Shown here: positions 25,568 through 34,619 of the stretch, one piece after another
How the letters are laid out: each line of letters starts with the position of its first letter
How positions within the stretch are numbered: the stretch's first letter is position 1
Assembly (NCBI RefSeq): GCF_027922145.1
Contig: NZ_BSFC01000021.1
Location: forward strand, 62,001-126,000
Length of the DNA stretch: 64,000 nt
Direction: 5' to 3'
Source: Novosphingobium resinovorum
Lineage (GTDB): Bacteria > Pseudomonadota > Alphaproteobacteria > Sphingomonadales > Sphingomonadaceae
Notes under the pieces: generated by a model
The model's database searches: none
The model's input: only the letters and a program-made list of their open reading frames with translations
Told to the model about the DNA's origin: nothing
Translations under genes and position numbers: made by a program

Positions 25568-27874
25568 TCAGGCGGCGAACAGGCTCTTGCGGATCACCGC
25601 ATGCACGCCCCAGTTGCCGTTGGCGACTTGGCTGATCCCGAAATCCACCCCCACCGAGAGCAGTGAGATCGCCTCGTCCTCGGTCAGATCGCGCAAGGTC
25701 ATCAGGAACCGCCGCGCTTTACGGAACGCATCGCGCATCGCGGCATCGATCGACGATTGCTTGTAGACCTCGCTTTGTGCGTTCGCGCCCAGTTCCTTGA
25801 GGTATTCCGGGTGCGAGAAGCCCAGGATCACCCATTCGTCCTTGGTTTCGATCAGCGGATAATCGATGTCGCGGATGTATTTGCGGCTGGTCTTGGCGGG
25901 GTGGAGGATGACCTGGATCACCGCTGTCATCGAACACTCGATGGCCGTTCCGCACAGTTCGCTGTCGCCCTGGCTGGCATGGGGATCGCCCATCGACAGC
26001 AGCCCGCCCGGCACCCCCACCGGCAGGAAGCAGCTTGATCCCGCCCCCAGCCGCCAGTTGTCGATATTGCCGCCGAAGTTGGCGGGCGGCACCGAATCGA
26101 TCAGTTCCGAATGCGCGGGCGCCAGCGCGATCACCCCGAAGTGCGGGCGCACCGGGATCGTCACGTCGCGCAGCACGTCGAAGTTGCGGGTGATGGTCTC
26201 GGGATCGACCGGCACGCCGGGATAGTCGTAGCGCTCGTGGACCACGCCCGAAGGGTCGGTCTGCGGGGTCCAGCGATAGGAATAGACCGCCTGCGCGGTG
26301 GCGCGGCCGGGTTCGTTGTCGATCTCGTAGATCGTGATGACCTCGCGCTGCTTGGGCTCGGTCAGCAGGTCGTTGTAGTGGTAGCCCCAGTAGGCCGCGA
26401 CGTTGGAGCCGAAGGCGCGCCCGGCGAACAGCGGGTTCTGGCTGGGGCGGTTCTCCATGTCGAGGATGCGGACCTCGATCACGTCGCCGGGGCGGGCGCC
26501 CTCGACCGCGATCGGCCCGGTGCAGATGTGGACGCCGAAACCCTCGCCGGGGCCGCGACCCAGGGCCGAGGCGTCGAACGGCCCGGCGCCGCGCCGTTCC
26601 ACCGCCTTGCCCTCGGCGGTCCAGTGGAACACGGCTTCCGCGCCCGCGTCGCCCTCGATCATGCGTTCGGCATCGTCGTTGGCGTGGTGGGTGAGCGTCT
26701 CGATTGTCACGTAGTCGCCCGAGCGGACTTCGAGCGCCGGTTGCAGCGAACGGCTGAAATAGCCCCAGTGGATCGTGTCGGGCCGTGCGGGCAGGAAGTG
26801 ATGGCGGCGCGATCGTGCGGCATCGTCGAGGCTGGGCAGGCCGCTGAGGACGCTGGGCGGCTCGCGGTTGTCCATGCGCACGTCGCGCGCCTTTTCGGGC
26901 CGTCCGCGGCGCGGAGTTTCGGCCGCGCTCGTCGCGATCTCGGGGGACTTGCGGTACTCGCGCGGGCTCATCCCGTACTGCTCGCGGAAGGCGCGGGAGA
27001 ACGACGCGCTGTCGTTGAAGCCCCACTGGAACAGGATTTCCGAGATCGAACGCTGCGCATGGAGCGGGCTGCCGAGATCGAGGCGGCAGCGCTCCAGCCT
27101 GCGCAGCTTCACGTAATGGCCGAAGCTCTCGCCGTGGCTCTCGAACAGCTTCTGCAGGTAGCGCGGCGAGATGTTGTGCTCGGCGGCGATCTGGTGGGTG
27201 TTGAGGTTGGGGTCGGAGAGCCGCATCTCGATCGACTGGAACACCCGCTCCAGGATCGCCGCGCGTCCGCCCGCCGCGCCGCCCAGTTGCTTGGCGGGGG
27301 CGCGGTCGAGCAGGGTGGCGGCGATCATCTCGGGCAGGGCCAGTTCGACCGGGCGGATCTGGTCGTCGGAGATATCGAGGATGGTGTCGGCGACGGTGCG
27401 CAGCAGGCTCGACATCATGCGGCCGACGGCGGTGTCGGCGATGAGGTCGCTGATCTCGGTCGGCAGCTGCGAGCGGGATTTGAGCGCGGGCAGGCTGTGC
27501 GGCACCTTGACGATGAGCAGGCGGAAATCGCCTTCCATGGCGATGCGGCAGCGGGTGTCGCCGCCGCCGTAGACCATGTCGCCCTCGCCGATCTCGACCT
27601 CGCGGTCTCCGCTGCTGGCGGCGATGCGGCCTTCGAGCAGGAGGACGAGCCAGAAACAGCGCGCCTCCTGCCGGAAATCGAGGGTCATCGCCTGCGCGGT
27701 GCCGGTGCAGCGGACGAACTGGATCTTCTGCCCGCTGGTGAAGCTGACGAGGTCTCCATAGATGTCCTCGTTCTCGGATTCGAGTTCCAGCGACACGCGC
27801 TGCAATGCGAAGCGCCACGCCTGCAATCGCTGGTCGTGGGGATAGGCATTGGTGGTCAAGCGCACGCCGGTCAT
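25568..27874 (-). CDS. AraC-family regulator fused to acetamidase/formamidase
   Basis: One 768-residue open frame joins two families. Residues 1 to about 210 are an AraC N-terminal sensor (cupin-like, AraC_binding_2 style). Residues about 215-313 are the AraC double helix-turn-helix, with ISPRYLQKLFESHG and FNDSASFSRAFREQYG followed by MSPREYR. Residues 314-333 are a basic linker (ETPRRGRPEKARDV). Residues 334-768 are a full FmdA/AmdA-type amidase with DTIHWGYFS, GVHICTGPIAVEG, NFGGNIDNWRLGAGS and GDPHASQGDSELCGTAIE. The linker ends at an internal Met (26875) where a separate amidase could start, but its ribosome site is poor. Starts at 27874, after AAGGAA. It follows the Rieske oxygenase gene on the same strand. 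Fusion of a regulator and a catabolic enzyme is unusual. Confidence 0.9.
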   Translation of the reverse strand: MTGVRLTTNAYPHDQRLQAWRFALQRVSLELESENEDIYGDLVSFTSGQKIQFVRCTGTAQAMTLDFRQEARCFWLVLLLEGRIAASSGDREVEIGEGDMVYGGGDTRCRIAMEGDFRLLIVKVPHSLPALKSRSQLPTEISDLIADTAVGRMMSSLLRTVADTILDISDDQIRPVELALPEMIAATLLDRAPAKQLGGAAGGRAAILERVFQSIEMRLSDPNLNTHQIAAEHNISPRYLQKLFESHGESFGHYVKLRRLERCRLDLGSPLHAQRSISEILFQWGFNDSASFSRAFREQYGMSPREYRKSPEIATSAAETPRRGRPEKARDVRMDNREPPSVLSGLPSLDDAARSRRHHFLPARPDTIHWGYFSRSLQPALEVRSGDYVTIETLTHHANDDAERMIEGDAGAEAVFHWTAEGKAVERRGAGPFDASALGRGPGEGFGVHICTGPIAVEGARPGDVIEVRILDMENRPSQNPLFAGRAFGSNVAAYWGYHYNDLLTEPKQREVITIYEIDNEPGRATAQAVYSYRWTPQTDPSGVVHERYDYPGVPVDPETITRNFDVLRDVTIPVRPHFGVIALAPAHSELIDSVPPANFGGNIDNWRLGAGSSCFLPVGVPGGLLSMGDPHASQGDSELCGTAIECSMTAVIQVILHPAKTSRKYIRDIDYPLIETKDEWVILGFSHPEYLKELGANAQSEVYKQSSIDAAMRDAFRKARRFLMTLRDLTEDEAISLLSVGVDFGISQVANGNWGVHAVIRKSLFAA

Positions 27875-27941
27875 GCCGGGAAATTCCTTCTTCGCGTCCC
27901 TGCCGTTCGACGCGACGCGCCGTCGGCATTTCCCCATTTCC

Positions 27942-28018
27942 CGTCATTGCGAGCGGAGCGAAGCAATCCAGGGCAGCACCGCGCTGCCCTGGATTGCTTC
28001 GCTCCGCTCGCAATGACG
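27942..28018. repeat. 77-bp palindrome, copy 3
   Basis: Same element as at 7343 and 20491, here with perfectly matched arms (AGCGGAGCGAAGCAATCCAG and its complement). It fills the gap between the Rieske and AraC-amidase genes, and a transcript through it would fold into a long hairpin that could attenuate the fusion gene. Confidence 0.85.
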
Positions 28019-28038
28019 AGCGAGGTCATGACCGCAGC

Positions 28039-29232
28039 CTATCCAACGTTTTCGAGCTTCGCCAGACGCTTGTGTGCAGTGCGGTAACGGTGGACCAGCC
28101 ACTTGTTGAACTGGCCTTGCGCGCCTTCCTGCCACGAATAGCGGCCGCGCGGGGCGAAGCGCGAGCGCAGGCCCTTCTGCACCAGTTCGTCGACGTGGAA
28201 GTCCTGCGCGATGATGTGTGCGGTGGCGCGCATGTTCATGTCGAGCTTGTGGTCGAACGTCGGGTCCTTCATCGCGCCCGGCGCGAACAGCAGGCCGGTG
28301 TCCATCTCCAGCGATTCCGGGCCGTCGGGCCGCAAGATCAGGTAGATCACCATGTCGCTCATCATGATGAGGCTGAGCGAGGGCGGCACGTTGGCGAAGG
28401 TCATCCGGTTTCGCATTTCGTCCGAAAGGCCCGGGAAGATCGGCAGCACCGCGCGCTGGGTGGCGTTGAAGCTGGCGTCGGGGTGGAGCGTGCCGTTGAA
28501 GCGCAGGAACCCGGCGTCCTCGGGCTCGGAATGCGGGAACTCGGCCTTGCCGGACGGCACGAAGTCATGCAGCGGCCCGGCGTGGAGGCGGCTGGCGTGG
28601 TAGCCGTCGTTGTTGTTCTCGAACATCACCTTCCAGTTCCACGGCAGCCTGGCGCCCTCCTCGGGCTTCGGGCCTTCGGCAGAGGCGAGGTCGTAGCCCG
28701 CGATCGCCTCGGCCACGCCGGTCAGGCGGGGGGCGAGCGGTGCGGCGTTCTCGTCGAAGTTGATGAAGACGAAGCCGTTCCAGATCTCGACCGCGAAGCG
28801 CGGCAGGCTGTTCGCCTTGCGGTCGAAGTTGCAGGTCTTGTTCATCGCCGGTGCGGCGACCAGCGTGCCGTCGAGCGAATAGCTCCAGTGGTGGTAGGGG
28901 CACAGGAACCCGCGTGCGTTGCCGCTGCGTTCGGCCACCAGCATCGCGCGGTGCTGGCACACCGCCGACATCGCCCGCACCTGCCCTTCGAGGGTGCGCG
29001 AGACGATGATCGGCTCGTTGATGGTGCGGGTGGTGAAGTAATCGCCCGGCTTGGGAATCCAGTCCTCGCGCCCGACGCACTGCCACTCGGCGTAATAGAG
29101 CGCGTCCTTCTCGAACTCGTAGAAGTCTTGAGAGGTGTAGCACGCGGGCGGCAGCGTCACCGCGTCCTCGAGGTTCACGGCCGAGGCGGAGAGGGATTCG
29201 ATGAAGTCGTCCGTCATGGTTGGCGCGGGCAT
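28039..29232 (-). CDS. Rieske ring-hydroxylating oxygenase, alpha subunit
   Basis: A 397-residue Rieske non-heme iron oxygenase. The [2Fe-2S] ligands are CQH at residues about 92-94 and CPYHH about 18 residues later. The mononuclear iron site is in NNNDGYHASRLH. Such enzymes add oxygen to aromatic or N-methyl groups, taking electrons from a reductase and ferredoxin that are not encoded nearby. No beta-subunit gene is adjacent, pointing to an alpha3-type enzyme. The upstream gene on the strand is a VOC protein; the AraC-amidase fusion follows. The substrate is likely a carboxylated or amide-bearing ring, by context only. Confidence 0.93.
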   Translation of the reverse strand: MPAPTMTDDFIESLSASAVNLEDAVTLPPACYTSQDFYEFEKDALYYAEWQCVGREDWIPKPGDYFTTRTINEPIIVSRTLEGQVRAMSAVCQHRAMLVAERSGNARGFLCPYHHWSYSLDGTLVAAPAMNKTCNFDRKANSLPRFAVEIWNGFVFINFDENAAPLAPRLTGVAEAIAGYDLASAEGPKPEEGARLPWNWKVMFENNNDGYHASRLHAGPLHDFVPSGKAEFPHSEPEDAGFLRFNGTLHPDASFNATQRAVLPIFPGLSDEMRNRMTFANVPPSLSLIMMSDMVIYLILRPDGPESLEMDTGLLFAPGAMKDPTFDHKLDMNMRATAHIIAQDFHVDELVQKGLRSRFAPRGRYSWQEGAQGQFNKWLVHRYRTAHKRLAKLENVG

Positions 29233-29340
29233 GTGACCATCCTGAGTGCTGTTATGGGTAGGCTAGGTGCCGTTGAGTGCCGTCAGGTGCATTTGTGCAT
29301 GCGGCACCTGCGAAGGCAATATTGCATTTGCGAGAAAGGC

Positions 29341-29826
29341 TTACTCGCGGGTGTAATTGTCTGGAATCCTGGGAGGATCTCCGGCCTTGCCCCAGAGCAG
29401 GATCTCGTTGCCCCACGGGTCGCGGAAACAGTGGTTGAGGCCGTTGAAGGTGCTCCAGAAGTGATTGCGCCACAGCACCGTGGCGCCGCGCTCCTCGGCG
29501 GCGGAAAGGATGCGTTCGGGGGTGTCGTCGTCGCTGATGAGCACCCAGATGCGCGGTTTCCGGCCCTCTGCGGCGATTTCGCGCGGAGCGATGCCTTCGG
29601 CGTCGGGGTGCGGGCGGGCGTTGGCGGGGTCGAAGATGCCGACATGCAGGTTGCCGATCTGACTGTCGGTGCCGTCGGGATTGGGGACCATGCCGCCCGG
29701 CACCATGCGGTGATAGACGCCCTCGGGCTTGTGATCGTCGCGCCAGCCGAAGACTTCGGCGTAGAAGCGTGCCGCGGCGGCCGGATCGTCGGCGGGCAGA
29801 TCGACGAAGATGAGCGTGTTGGGCAT
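29341..29826 (-). CDS. VOC-family protein (glyoxalase/extradiol dioxygenase fold)
   Basis: A 161-residue vicinal-oxygen-chelate protein with both half-modules: TLIFVDLPADDPAAAARFYA at the start and LNHCFRDPWGNEILLWGK at the end, where the terminal Glu and preceding His are the usual metal ligands. GAAGGAAG precedes the ATG at 29826. It may be an isomerase, lyase or ring-cleavage-like enzyme. It is first in the run VOC-Rieske-AraC/amidase and divergent from the formamidase at 30024. Confidence 0.88.
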   Translation of the reverse strand: MPNTLIFVDLPADDPAAAARFYAEVFGWRDDHKPEGVYHRMVPGGMVPNPDGTDSQIGNLHVGIFDPANARPHPDAEGIAPREIAAEGRKPRIWVLISDDDTPERILSAAEERGATVLWRNHFWSTFNGLNHCFRDPWGNEILLWGKAGDPPRIPDNYTRE

Positions 29827-30023
29827 GGGTCTTGGCTTCCTTCTCGTGTGCCTCACGGTCTGCGCCAGATGCGCGCGCGGCTCTTGGCGGCAGGCGTCCG
29901 GTTTGTTGACGAGGGCGACGAGCCGCGCCTCGAGCCAACTACCAGTGCGCTGACGGCCAAGACCCTTTTCGTCCCTCGGGAGAGAGTGAAGCGGTCGATC
30001 CTCCACTCTACAAAGGACACTGC

Positions 30024-31115
30024 ATGGCTTCGGTCACCACTCTGACATCGGCGAAGGCGGACACGCGGCCCTCGGCGATCTGGCATCTCAAGGCCACGCC
30101 GGAGACGATCCACTGGGGCTACTTCTCGCCCGAGATCAAGCCGGCGCTCAGGATCAAAAGTGGCGATCTGGTGCAGGCCGAAGCAATTACCCACCACGCA
30201 GGCGACGCGCCTGAACTGATGTTCGACGAAGGCGTGGAGCGCATCTTCCGCGAGGTCGATCCCGCCAGCCGCGCGCCCGGCGTCCACATCATGACAGGCC
30301 CGATCTACATCGAGGACGCCGAGCCGGGCGACATGATCGAGGTGCGCTATCTGCAGATGACGCCGCGCAACAACTACGGCTCCAACCTCGCGGCGAACTG
30401 GGGGCATCTGTATGAGGAGTTCGGCAGGAAGGAGCGGGTGACGATCTACGAGCTGGACCCCAGCGCCAACACCGCCCACGCCCTTTATGCCTACGATTTC
30501 CCGGGCGAGTACCTCGTCCCCGGCACCATCACCAACTGCCCGGTGTGCGACCGGCACCCGGCGCTGCCCGGCATCACCATCCCCGCCCGTCCGCATCTGG
30601 GCACGGCGGGCGTGGCGCCGGCGGTGGACGCGCCGGTCTCGACCATCCCGCCGGGGCGGCACGGCGGCAACATCGACAACTGGCGCATCGGCGCGGGCTC
30701 GACGATGTTCTACAAGTGCCAGGTCAAGGGCGGGCTGTTCTCGATCGGCGACCCCCATGTCAGCCAGGGCGACGGCGAGATCAGCGGCACCGCGATCGAG
30801 GCGTCGCTCGACTGCCTGTTCCAGATCATCCTGCGCAAGGACTTTTCCTTCCCCTCGCCGCTGCTGGAGACGCCCGAGAACTGGATCGTCCACGGCTTCG
30901 GCGAGGATCTCGATCAGGCGATGAAGAACTGCTCGATGGACATGCTGCACCTGCTCCACGAGCAGCAGGGGCTGAGCAAGGAGGACGCCTATTCGCTGAT
31001 GAGCGTGGCGACCGATTTCGGCGTGACGCAGGTGGTGGACGGCACGCTGGGCGTCCACGCGCGGATCGAGCGGCGCATCTTCCCGGGCAAGGGCACGGTG
31101 ATCGACCCGACTTGA
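30024..31115 (+). CDS. Acetamidase/formamidase family protein
   Basis: A 363-residue zinc-type amidase of the FmdA/AmdA family hydrolysing short amides to acid and ammonia. Family blocks are visible: ETIHWGYFS, ITHHAGDAPE, GVHIMTGPIYIEDAEPGD, RPHLGTAGVAPA, RHGGNIDNWRIGAGSTMF and GDPHVSQGDGEISGTAIE. It resembles the enzyme half of the AraC fusion at 25568 but is the more compact form. It is divergent from the VOC-Rieske genes, and a strong terminator follows. The pair of paralogues hints at two amide substrates or at sensing by the fused copy. Confidence 0.93.
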   Translation: MASVTTLTSAKADTRPSAIWHLKATPETIHWGYFSPEIKPALRIKSGDLVQAEAITHHAGDAPELMFDEGVERIFREVDPASRAPGVHIMTGPIYIEDAEPGDMIEVRYLQMTPRNNYGSNLAANWGHLYEEFGRKERVTIYELDPSANTAHALYAYDFPGEYLVPGTITNCPVCDRHPALPGITIPARPHLGTAGVAPAVDAPVSTIPPGRHGGNIDNWRIGAGSTMFYKCQVKGGLFSIGDPHVSQGDGEISGTAIEASLDCLFQIILRKDFSFPSPLLETPENWIVHGFGEDLDQAMKNCSMDMLHLLHEQQGLSKEDAYSLMSVATDFGVTQVVDGTLGVHARIERRIFPGKGTVIDPT

Positions 31116-31228
31116 AGATGCGCGGCCAAGAACTCTGAAATACTACGAAATTGTTCCGTTGCCTTTCGGCTCCATCGGGGTATCCGACCGAGGCGACCCG
31201 AAGGACGGAACTTATCCGCCTTTCAGCC

Positions 31229-31265
31229 TGACCCGGGGCCTTATCGGCCACCGGGTCATTTTTTT
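31229..31265 (+). terminator. Rho-independent terminator
   Basis: The stem TGACCCGGGGCC with GGCCACCGGGTCA (one bulge), loop TTATC and a run of seven T. It closes the formamidase transcript, about 110 bp after its stop. Confidence 0.85.
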
Positions 31266-31371
31266 GCCATCGCTGCTTGAACGGCTACGAAAATCCGTAA
31301 AATCCACTAGCTTATCGTTAACGAAGCCTCGCCGCGGCTTCGTCGGGGGCTGTTGCGGCGACGAGGGGCTG

Positions 31372-32247
31372 ATGGACACGAACTGGAGGGCCGGTAGTGC
31401 CGGCGATACGCATATCTCGATCGCGCAAGTACGCGCGCATCCGCGCTTCGAGGATGCCAAGGCGCTGCTCATCGACGGGCTGGCAGGCCTTTACATTGAC
31501 GACGCTCGGCTGCGCACGCTTATCGAATACGAGAAGGGGGTTACGTTCATGCTGATCGCCTCGCTCGACGCGCTGCGCGATCCCGACGATCCGGCGGGCG
31601 GTGTATCGATGCAAGTGCTGAACGAAGTGCTGCCCAACATGGGTATAGCACCCGGCAGGCGGATCGCCGATCTCGTTGCCAACTTGCGCCGGGACCTGCT
31701 GCTGGATGTCGTGCCTGACCCCAGGGATCGCCGAGCCCGGCTGCTGCGCGCCACCGAGCGCGGGGTCGCGGCCGATTGCGAATGGCTGGCGGTTTTCCAT
31801 GCGCCGCTCGCGCTATTGCGCCCGGACGTCGATTACCGGCCGGCGCTGGAGCGGCAGACGAGTTTCCAGAAAGCCTTTCGCATCGCCGGCCTCAGTACGC
31901 TCGACATCGCCAATGAGATCATGAGCGCCAATCCGCCGATGGACTATTTCGTGCAGGAGGCGGTGGGCTTTCGGGTGCTGATGATCCTGATGCAGTCCGT
32001 ACGCGGCAATCCGGACAATCGCACGGCACCGGGCTTCTATTCACGGGCCGGCGGGCAGGGCGGTGTCTCCCGCACCCATGTCCGCAACGTGCTCAAGGGT
32101 GCGGCGGAGCGTGGTTTCGTCACGCTGTCCGAGCGGCCGGGGGACTATGTGGAACTGTCCCAGACCCTCATCGACGCTTTCGACCGATGGGTGGGGGAGA
32201 GTCTATCGTCGATCGATCGGGTCCGTACGCTCAGCGGACACCCCTGA
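31372..32247 (+). CDS. Putative regulator with two winged-helix segments
   Basis: A 291-residue cytoplasmic protein. Residues about 95-130 have a MarR-like wing (DLVANLRRDLLLDVVPDPRD followed by RRARLLRATERG). Residues about 225-270 look like a second winged helix (GGVSRTHVRNVLKGAAERGF, then VTLSERPGDYVELS). The ATG at 31372 follows GAGGGG; an upstream frame to 31159 overlaps a terminator and is unlikely. It stands between the formamidase and a convergent MFS gene and is a candidate regulator of the surrounding catabolic genes. I do not recognise a named family for the whole protein. Confidence 0.75.
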   Translation: MDTNWRAGSAGDTHISIAQVRAHPRFEDAKALLIDGLAGLYIDDARLRTLIEYEKGVTFMLIASLDALRDPDDPAGGVSMQVLNEVLPNMGIAPGRRIADLVANLRRDLLLDVVPDPRDRRARLLRATERGVAADCEWLAVFHAPLALLRPDVDYRPALERQTSFQKAFRIAGLSTLDIANEIMSANPPMDYFVQEAVGFRVLMILMQSVRGNPDNRTAPGFYSRAGGQGGVSRTHVRNVLKGAAERGFVTLSERPGDYVELSQTLIDAFDRWVGESLSSIDRVRTLSGHP

Positions 32248-32250
32248 GCA

Positions 32251-33510
32251 TCAACCTGTCGCCATTGCGAGATCTCCGGAGGCAACGGGCTTGACCGGAC
32301 GTACGCGGGTGCGCCCGTCGGCACCGATGCCAGGGAGGAAGAACAGCAGGGCCATTCCCGCTCCCAGCACCACGATGATCACCAGTGCAGCCTCGTTATA
32401 GGAGCCGGTGGCGCCGTAACTGAGATCCATCGCCGCCGGGGTCAGTCCCTGTGCCAGGATGACGGCGGCGTAGAGCACCGCGTTGATCGATCCGAAATGC
32501 CTGAGGCCGAAGTAGCGCGAGCAGAAGTAGGGTAACGCCGCATATTCTGCGCCCATACCGATACCGAGCAGGACGCCTGCGGCGGTGGCGGCAAGACCGC
32601 CCTGTCCGAACTGCAGAAGCCCAAGTCCCGCCATGGCGGCGGCATACATCGGCACGATCAGCAGCGGCGTACGCAGCTTGTCCAGCATTCCGCCGGTCAC
32701 CACCTGCCACGCCGCCGTGACAAGCGCGAAAGTCGCGACAACACCGGTCGCCTGGCCAAGGCCGAAGCCGCGATCGGTCATCATCGGCACAACATGGGTG
32801 AACACCGCCGTCATGCCGCCCGCGCCGCTCGCAACGGCGAGCAACAGCAGCCAGAAGCGGCGGGTCGATGCCGCCTCGCGCAACGTCATGCCCTCGAACA
32901 CGCGCTCGGGTTGATCGTCCTTGCGGGAGACGTGGCCGGGCGTGTCGTGCAGCCAGAACCACATGATCGGAAAGCCCAGCAGCAGAACGATCGCGCCGAT
33001 CGCGCCGTACGTCGCGCGCCACCCGATCAGCGGCAGCAGGATGCCTGCCACTACCGGCATCAAGGTCGCGCCGACGCCGTTGCCGATCCCGGCAGTCACC
33101 CCCAGCATCAGCCCGCGCCGGGCGTCGAACCAGTTCGACACGATCTTGGCGATCATCGGCGAGGCGCATGTCGCGCCCGCCAGCCCGATGAGACCGTACT
33201 GGAGGTAGAACAGCCAGAGGCTGCCGCTCGTCTGCGACAGGCTGGCCACCAGCAGCGCGAGGGCCACGTTGCCTCCCATGATCATGGGTCGTGCTCCGAC
33301 ACGGTCCATGGTGCGCCCGATCAACGGATAGCTTGCCGCCGCGATGATCGCGATTAGGCCCAGCACGCCCGACACCGCCGCGCGCGACCAGCCCAGGTCC
33401 TGCGAGATCGGCACCAGGAACGTCCCGAAGGTCGCGCTGATCGCGGCAGTGAGGCAGACGAGGTTGCCGGTAGTGGCAGCGATCGCAAGGCGGGTAGAAG
33501 CGCTCGGCAT
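32251..33510 (-). CDS. MFS transporter
   Basis: A 419-residue major facilitator with about 12 helices. The loop PLIGRTMDRVGARPMIMGG is the MFS motif A, and NWFDARRGLMLGVTAGIGNGVG is typical of the monocarboxylate/oxalate-formate (OFA) subgroup. A short basic tail ends the protein. It is convergent with the regulator (3-bp gap) and divergent from the extradiol dioxygenase gene. It may import an aromatic acid; the substrate is inferred only from context. Confidence 0.88.
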   Translation of the reverse strand: MPSASTRLAIAATTGNLVCLTAAISATFGTFLVPISQDLGWSRAAVSGVLGLIAIIAAASYPLIGRTMDRVGARPMIMGGNVALALLVASLSQTSGSLWLFYLQYGLIGLAGATCASPMIAKIVSNWFDARRGLMLGVTAGIGNGVGATLMPVVAGILLPLIGWRATYGAIGAIVLLLGFPIMWFWLHDTPGHVSRKDDQPERVFEGMTLREAASTRRFWLLLLAVASGAGGMTAVFTHVVPMMTDRGFGLGQATGVVATFALVTAAWQVVTGGMLDKLRTPLLIVPMYAAAMAGLGLLQFGQGGLAATAAGVLLGIGMGAEYAALPYFCSRYFGLRHFGSINAVLYAAVILAQGLTPAAMDLSYGATGSYNEAALVIIVVLGAGMALLFFLPGIGADGRTRVRPVKPVASGDLAMATG

Positions 33511-33710
33511 GGGCAGGTCTCCGGTTCCGATTGCCGGAGTAAAGGCGCGCCGCGTGCCGATCCCAAGTGTTTATAGGTGCGCCGCAACAATTCCTTCGCG
33601 CGCCGTCAACTATGGGTCCTTGCACGAGAGCGCGCTCGACCCGACTTTGCACCCAGCGACCCGTGGGGTCGAAAATTGCCCGCGAGATCAACCAGGGACG
33701 ATTCGCCAAG

Positions 33711-34550
33711 ATGAATGCTCAGACGGCCGACATGACGGTTTCCTCGACGCAGATGCCCACCTTTTTCATTCCGCATGGAGGCGGTCCGTGCTTCTTCATC
33801 GACTGGTCGGTGATGGGCGGCCCCGCCGACACGTGGGACAAGACCGAGGCGTGGTTGCGCGCGCTCGTCTCGACACTCCCGGAAAAGCCGAAGGGTATCG
33901 TCGTGATCTCGGGGCATTGGGAGGAGTCGGCATTCACCGCATCTACCGCGGTAGAGCCGGGGATGATCTACGATTACTACGGATTCCCGCCGCATACTTA
34001 CGAGCTGAAATACCCGGCGCCGGGCTCCCCCGCGCTGGCGGAGCGCGTCGTGGAACTGCTGAAGGGTGCGGGCCTGCCCGCCCGCACCGATCCCGCCCGC
34101 GGCTTCGATCACGGTGTATTCGTACCCTTCCTGCTGGTCGATCCGGACGCTACGATCCCGGTCGTGCCGCTTTCGCTCAAGGCGGACCTCGATCCCGCCG
34201 AGCATATCGCCGCAGGCAAGGCGTTGGAGCCGCTGCGCGAGGAGGGCGTGCTGATCGTCGGCTCGGGCATGAGCTACCACAACATGCGCGGTTTCCGCAC
34301 GCCGGCTGCGACCCGGCCCTCGGCGGTGTTCGACCAATGGCTGACGGGAGCGGTCGAAGCCACGCCCAAAGAGCGTGAAACGTTGCTTTCGCATTGGGCC
34401 GAGGCGCCTGCGGGCCGCCAGTCGCACCCGCGCGAGGAGCATCTGCTGCCGCTGATGGTAGCGGCCGGGGCGGGTGGGGTCTCGGCCGGACGCAAGGTGT
34501 TCGGTGACAACGTCATGATGGCGGACATCTCGGCCTATCGGTTCGGGTAA
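33711..34550 (+). CDS. LigB/DODA-type extradiol ring-cleavage dioxygenase
   Basis: A 279-residue class III extradiol dioxygenase of the 4,5-DOPA-dioxygenase type. Metal-binding His residues are visible in PTFFIPHGGGPCFF, VVISGHWEES and RGFDHGVFVPF; LIVGSGMSYHNMR near the end is also conserved. It would open a catecholic ring next to the diol using Fe(II) and O2. The ATG at 33711 is preferred over upstream Met codons because the family begins here. An AtzG-like/AtzE-like pair follows after 69 bp, suggesting a single operon for ring cleavage and later handling of an amide. Confidence 0.9.
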   Translation: MNAQTADMTVSSTQMPTFFIPHGGGPCFFIDWSVMGGPADTWDKTEAWLRALVSTLPEKPKGIVVISGHWEESAFTASTAVEPGMIYDYYGFPPHTYELKYPAPGSPALAERVVELLKGAGLPARTDPARGFDHGVFVPFLLVDPDATIPVVPLSLKADLDPAEHIAAGKALEPLREEGVLIVGSGMSYHNMRGFRTPAATRPSAVFDQWLTGAVEATPKERETLLSHWAEAPAGRQSHPREEHLLPLMVAAGAGGVSAGRKVFGDNVMMADISAYRFG

Positions 34551-34619
34551 AGGCCCCCTTGCCGCTAGATCGCAAGACTGTAAGGGTGGCCCTTCGATCG
34601 ATGGCGAGCGAGGGAGATC

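Noticed and set aside
27875..27937. Upstream start for the AraC-amidase fusion
   Set aside because: The extra residues are basic and lie next to the palindrome; the Met at 27874 has a better ribosome site.
26111..28087. 658-codon plus-strand frame opposite the AraC-amidase gene
   Set aside because: Antisense shadow of the fusion gene. Only the minus-strand frame shows family motifs.
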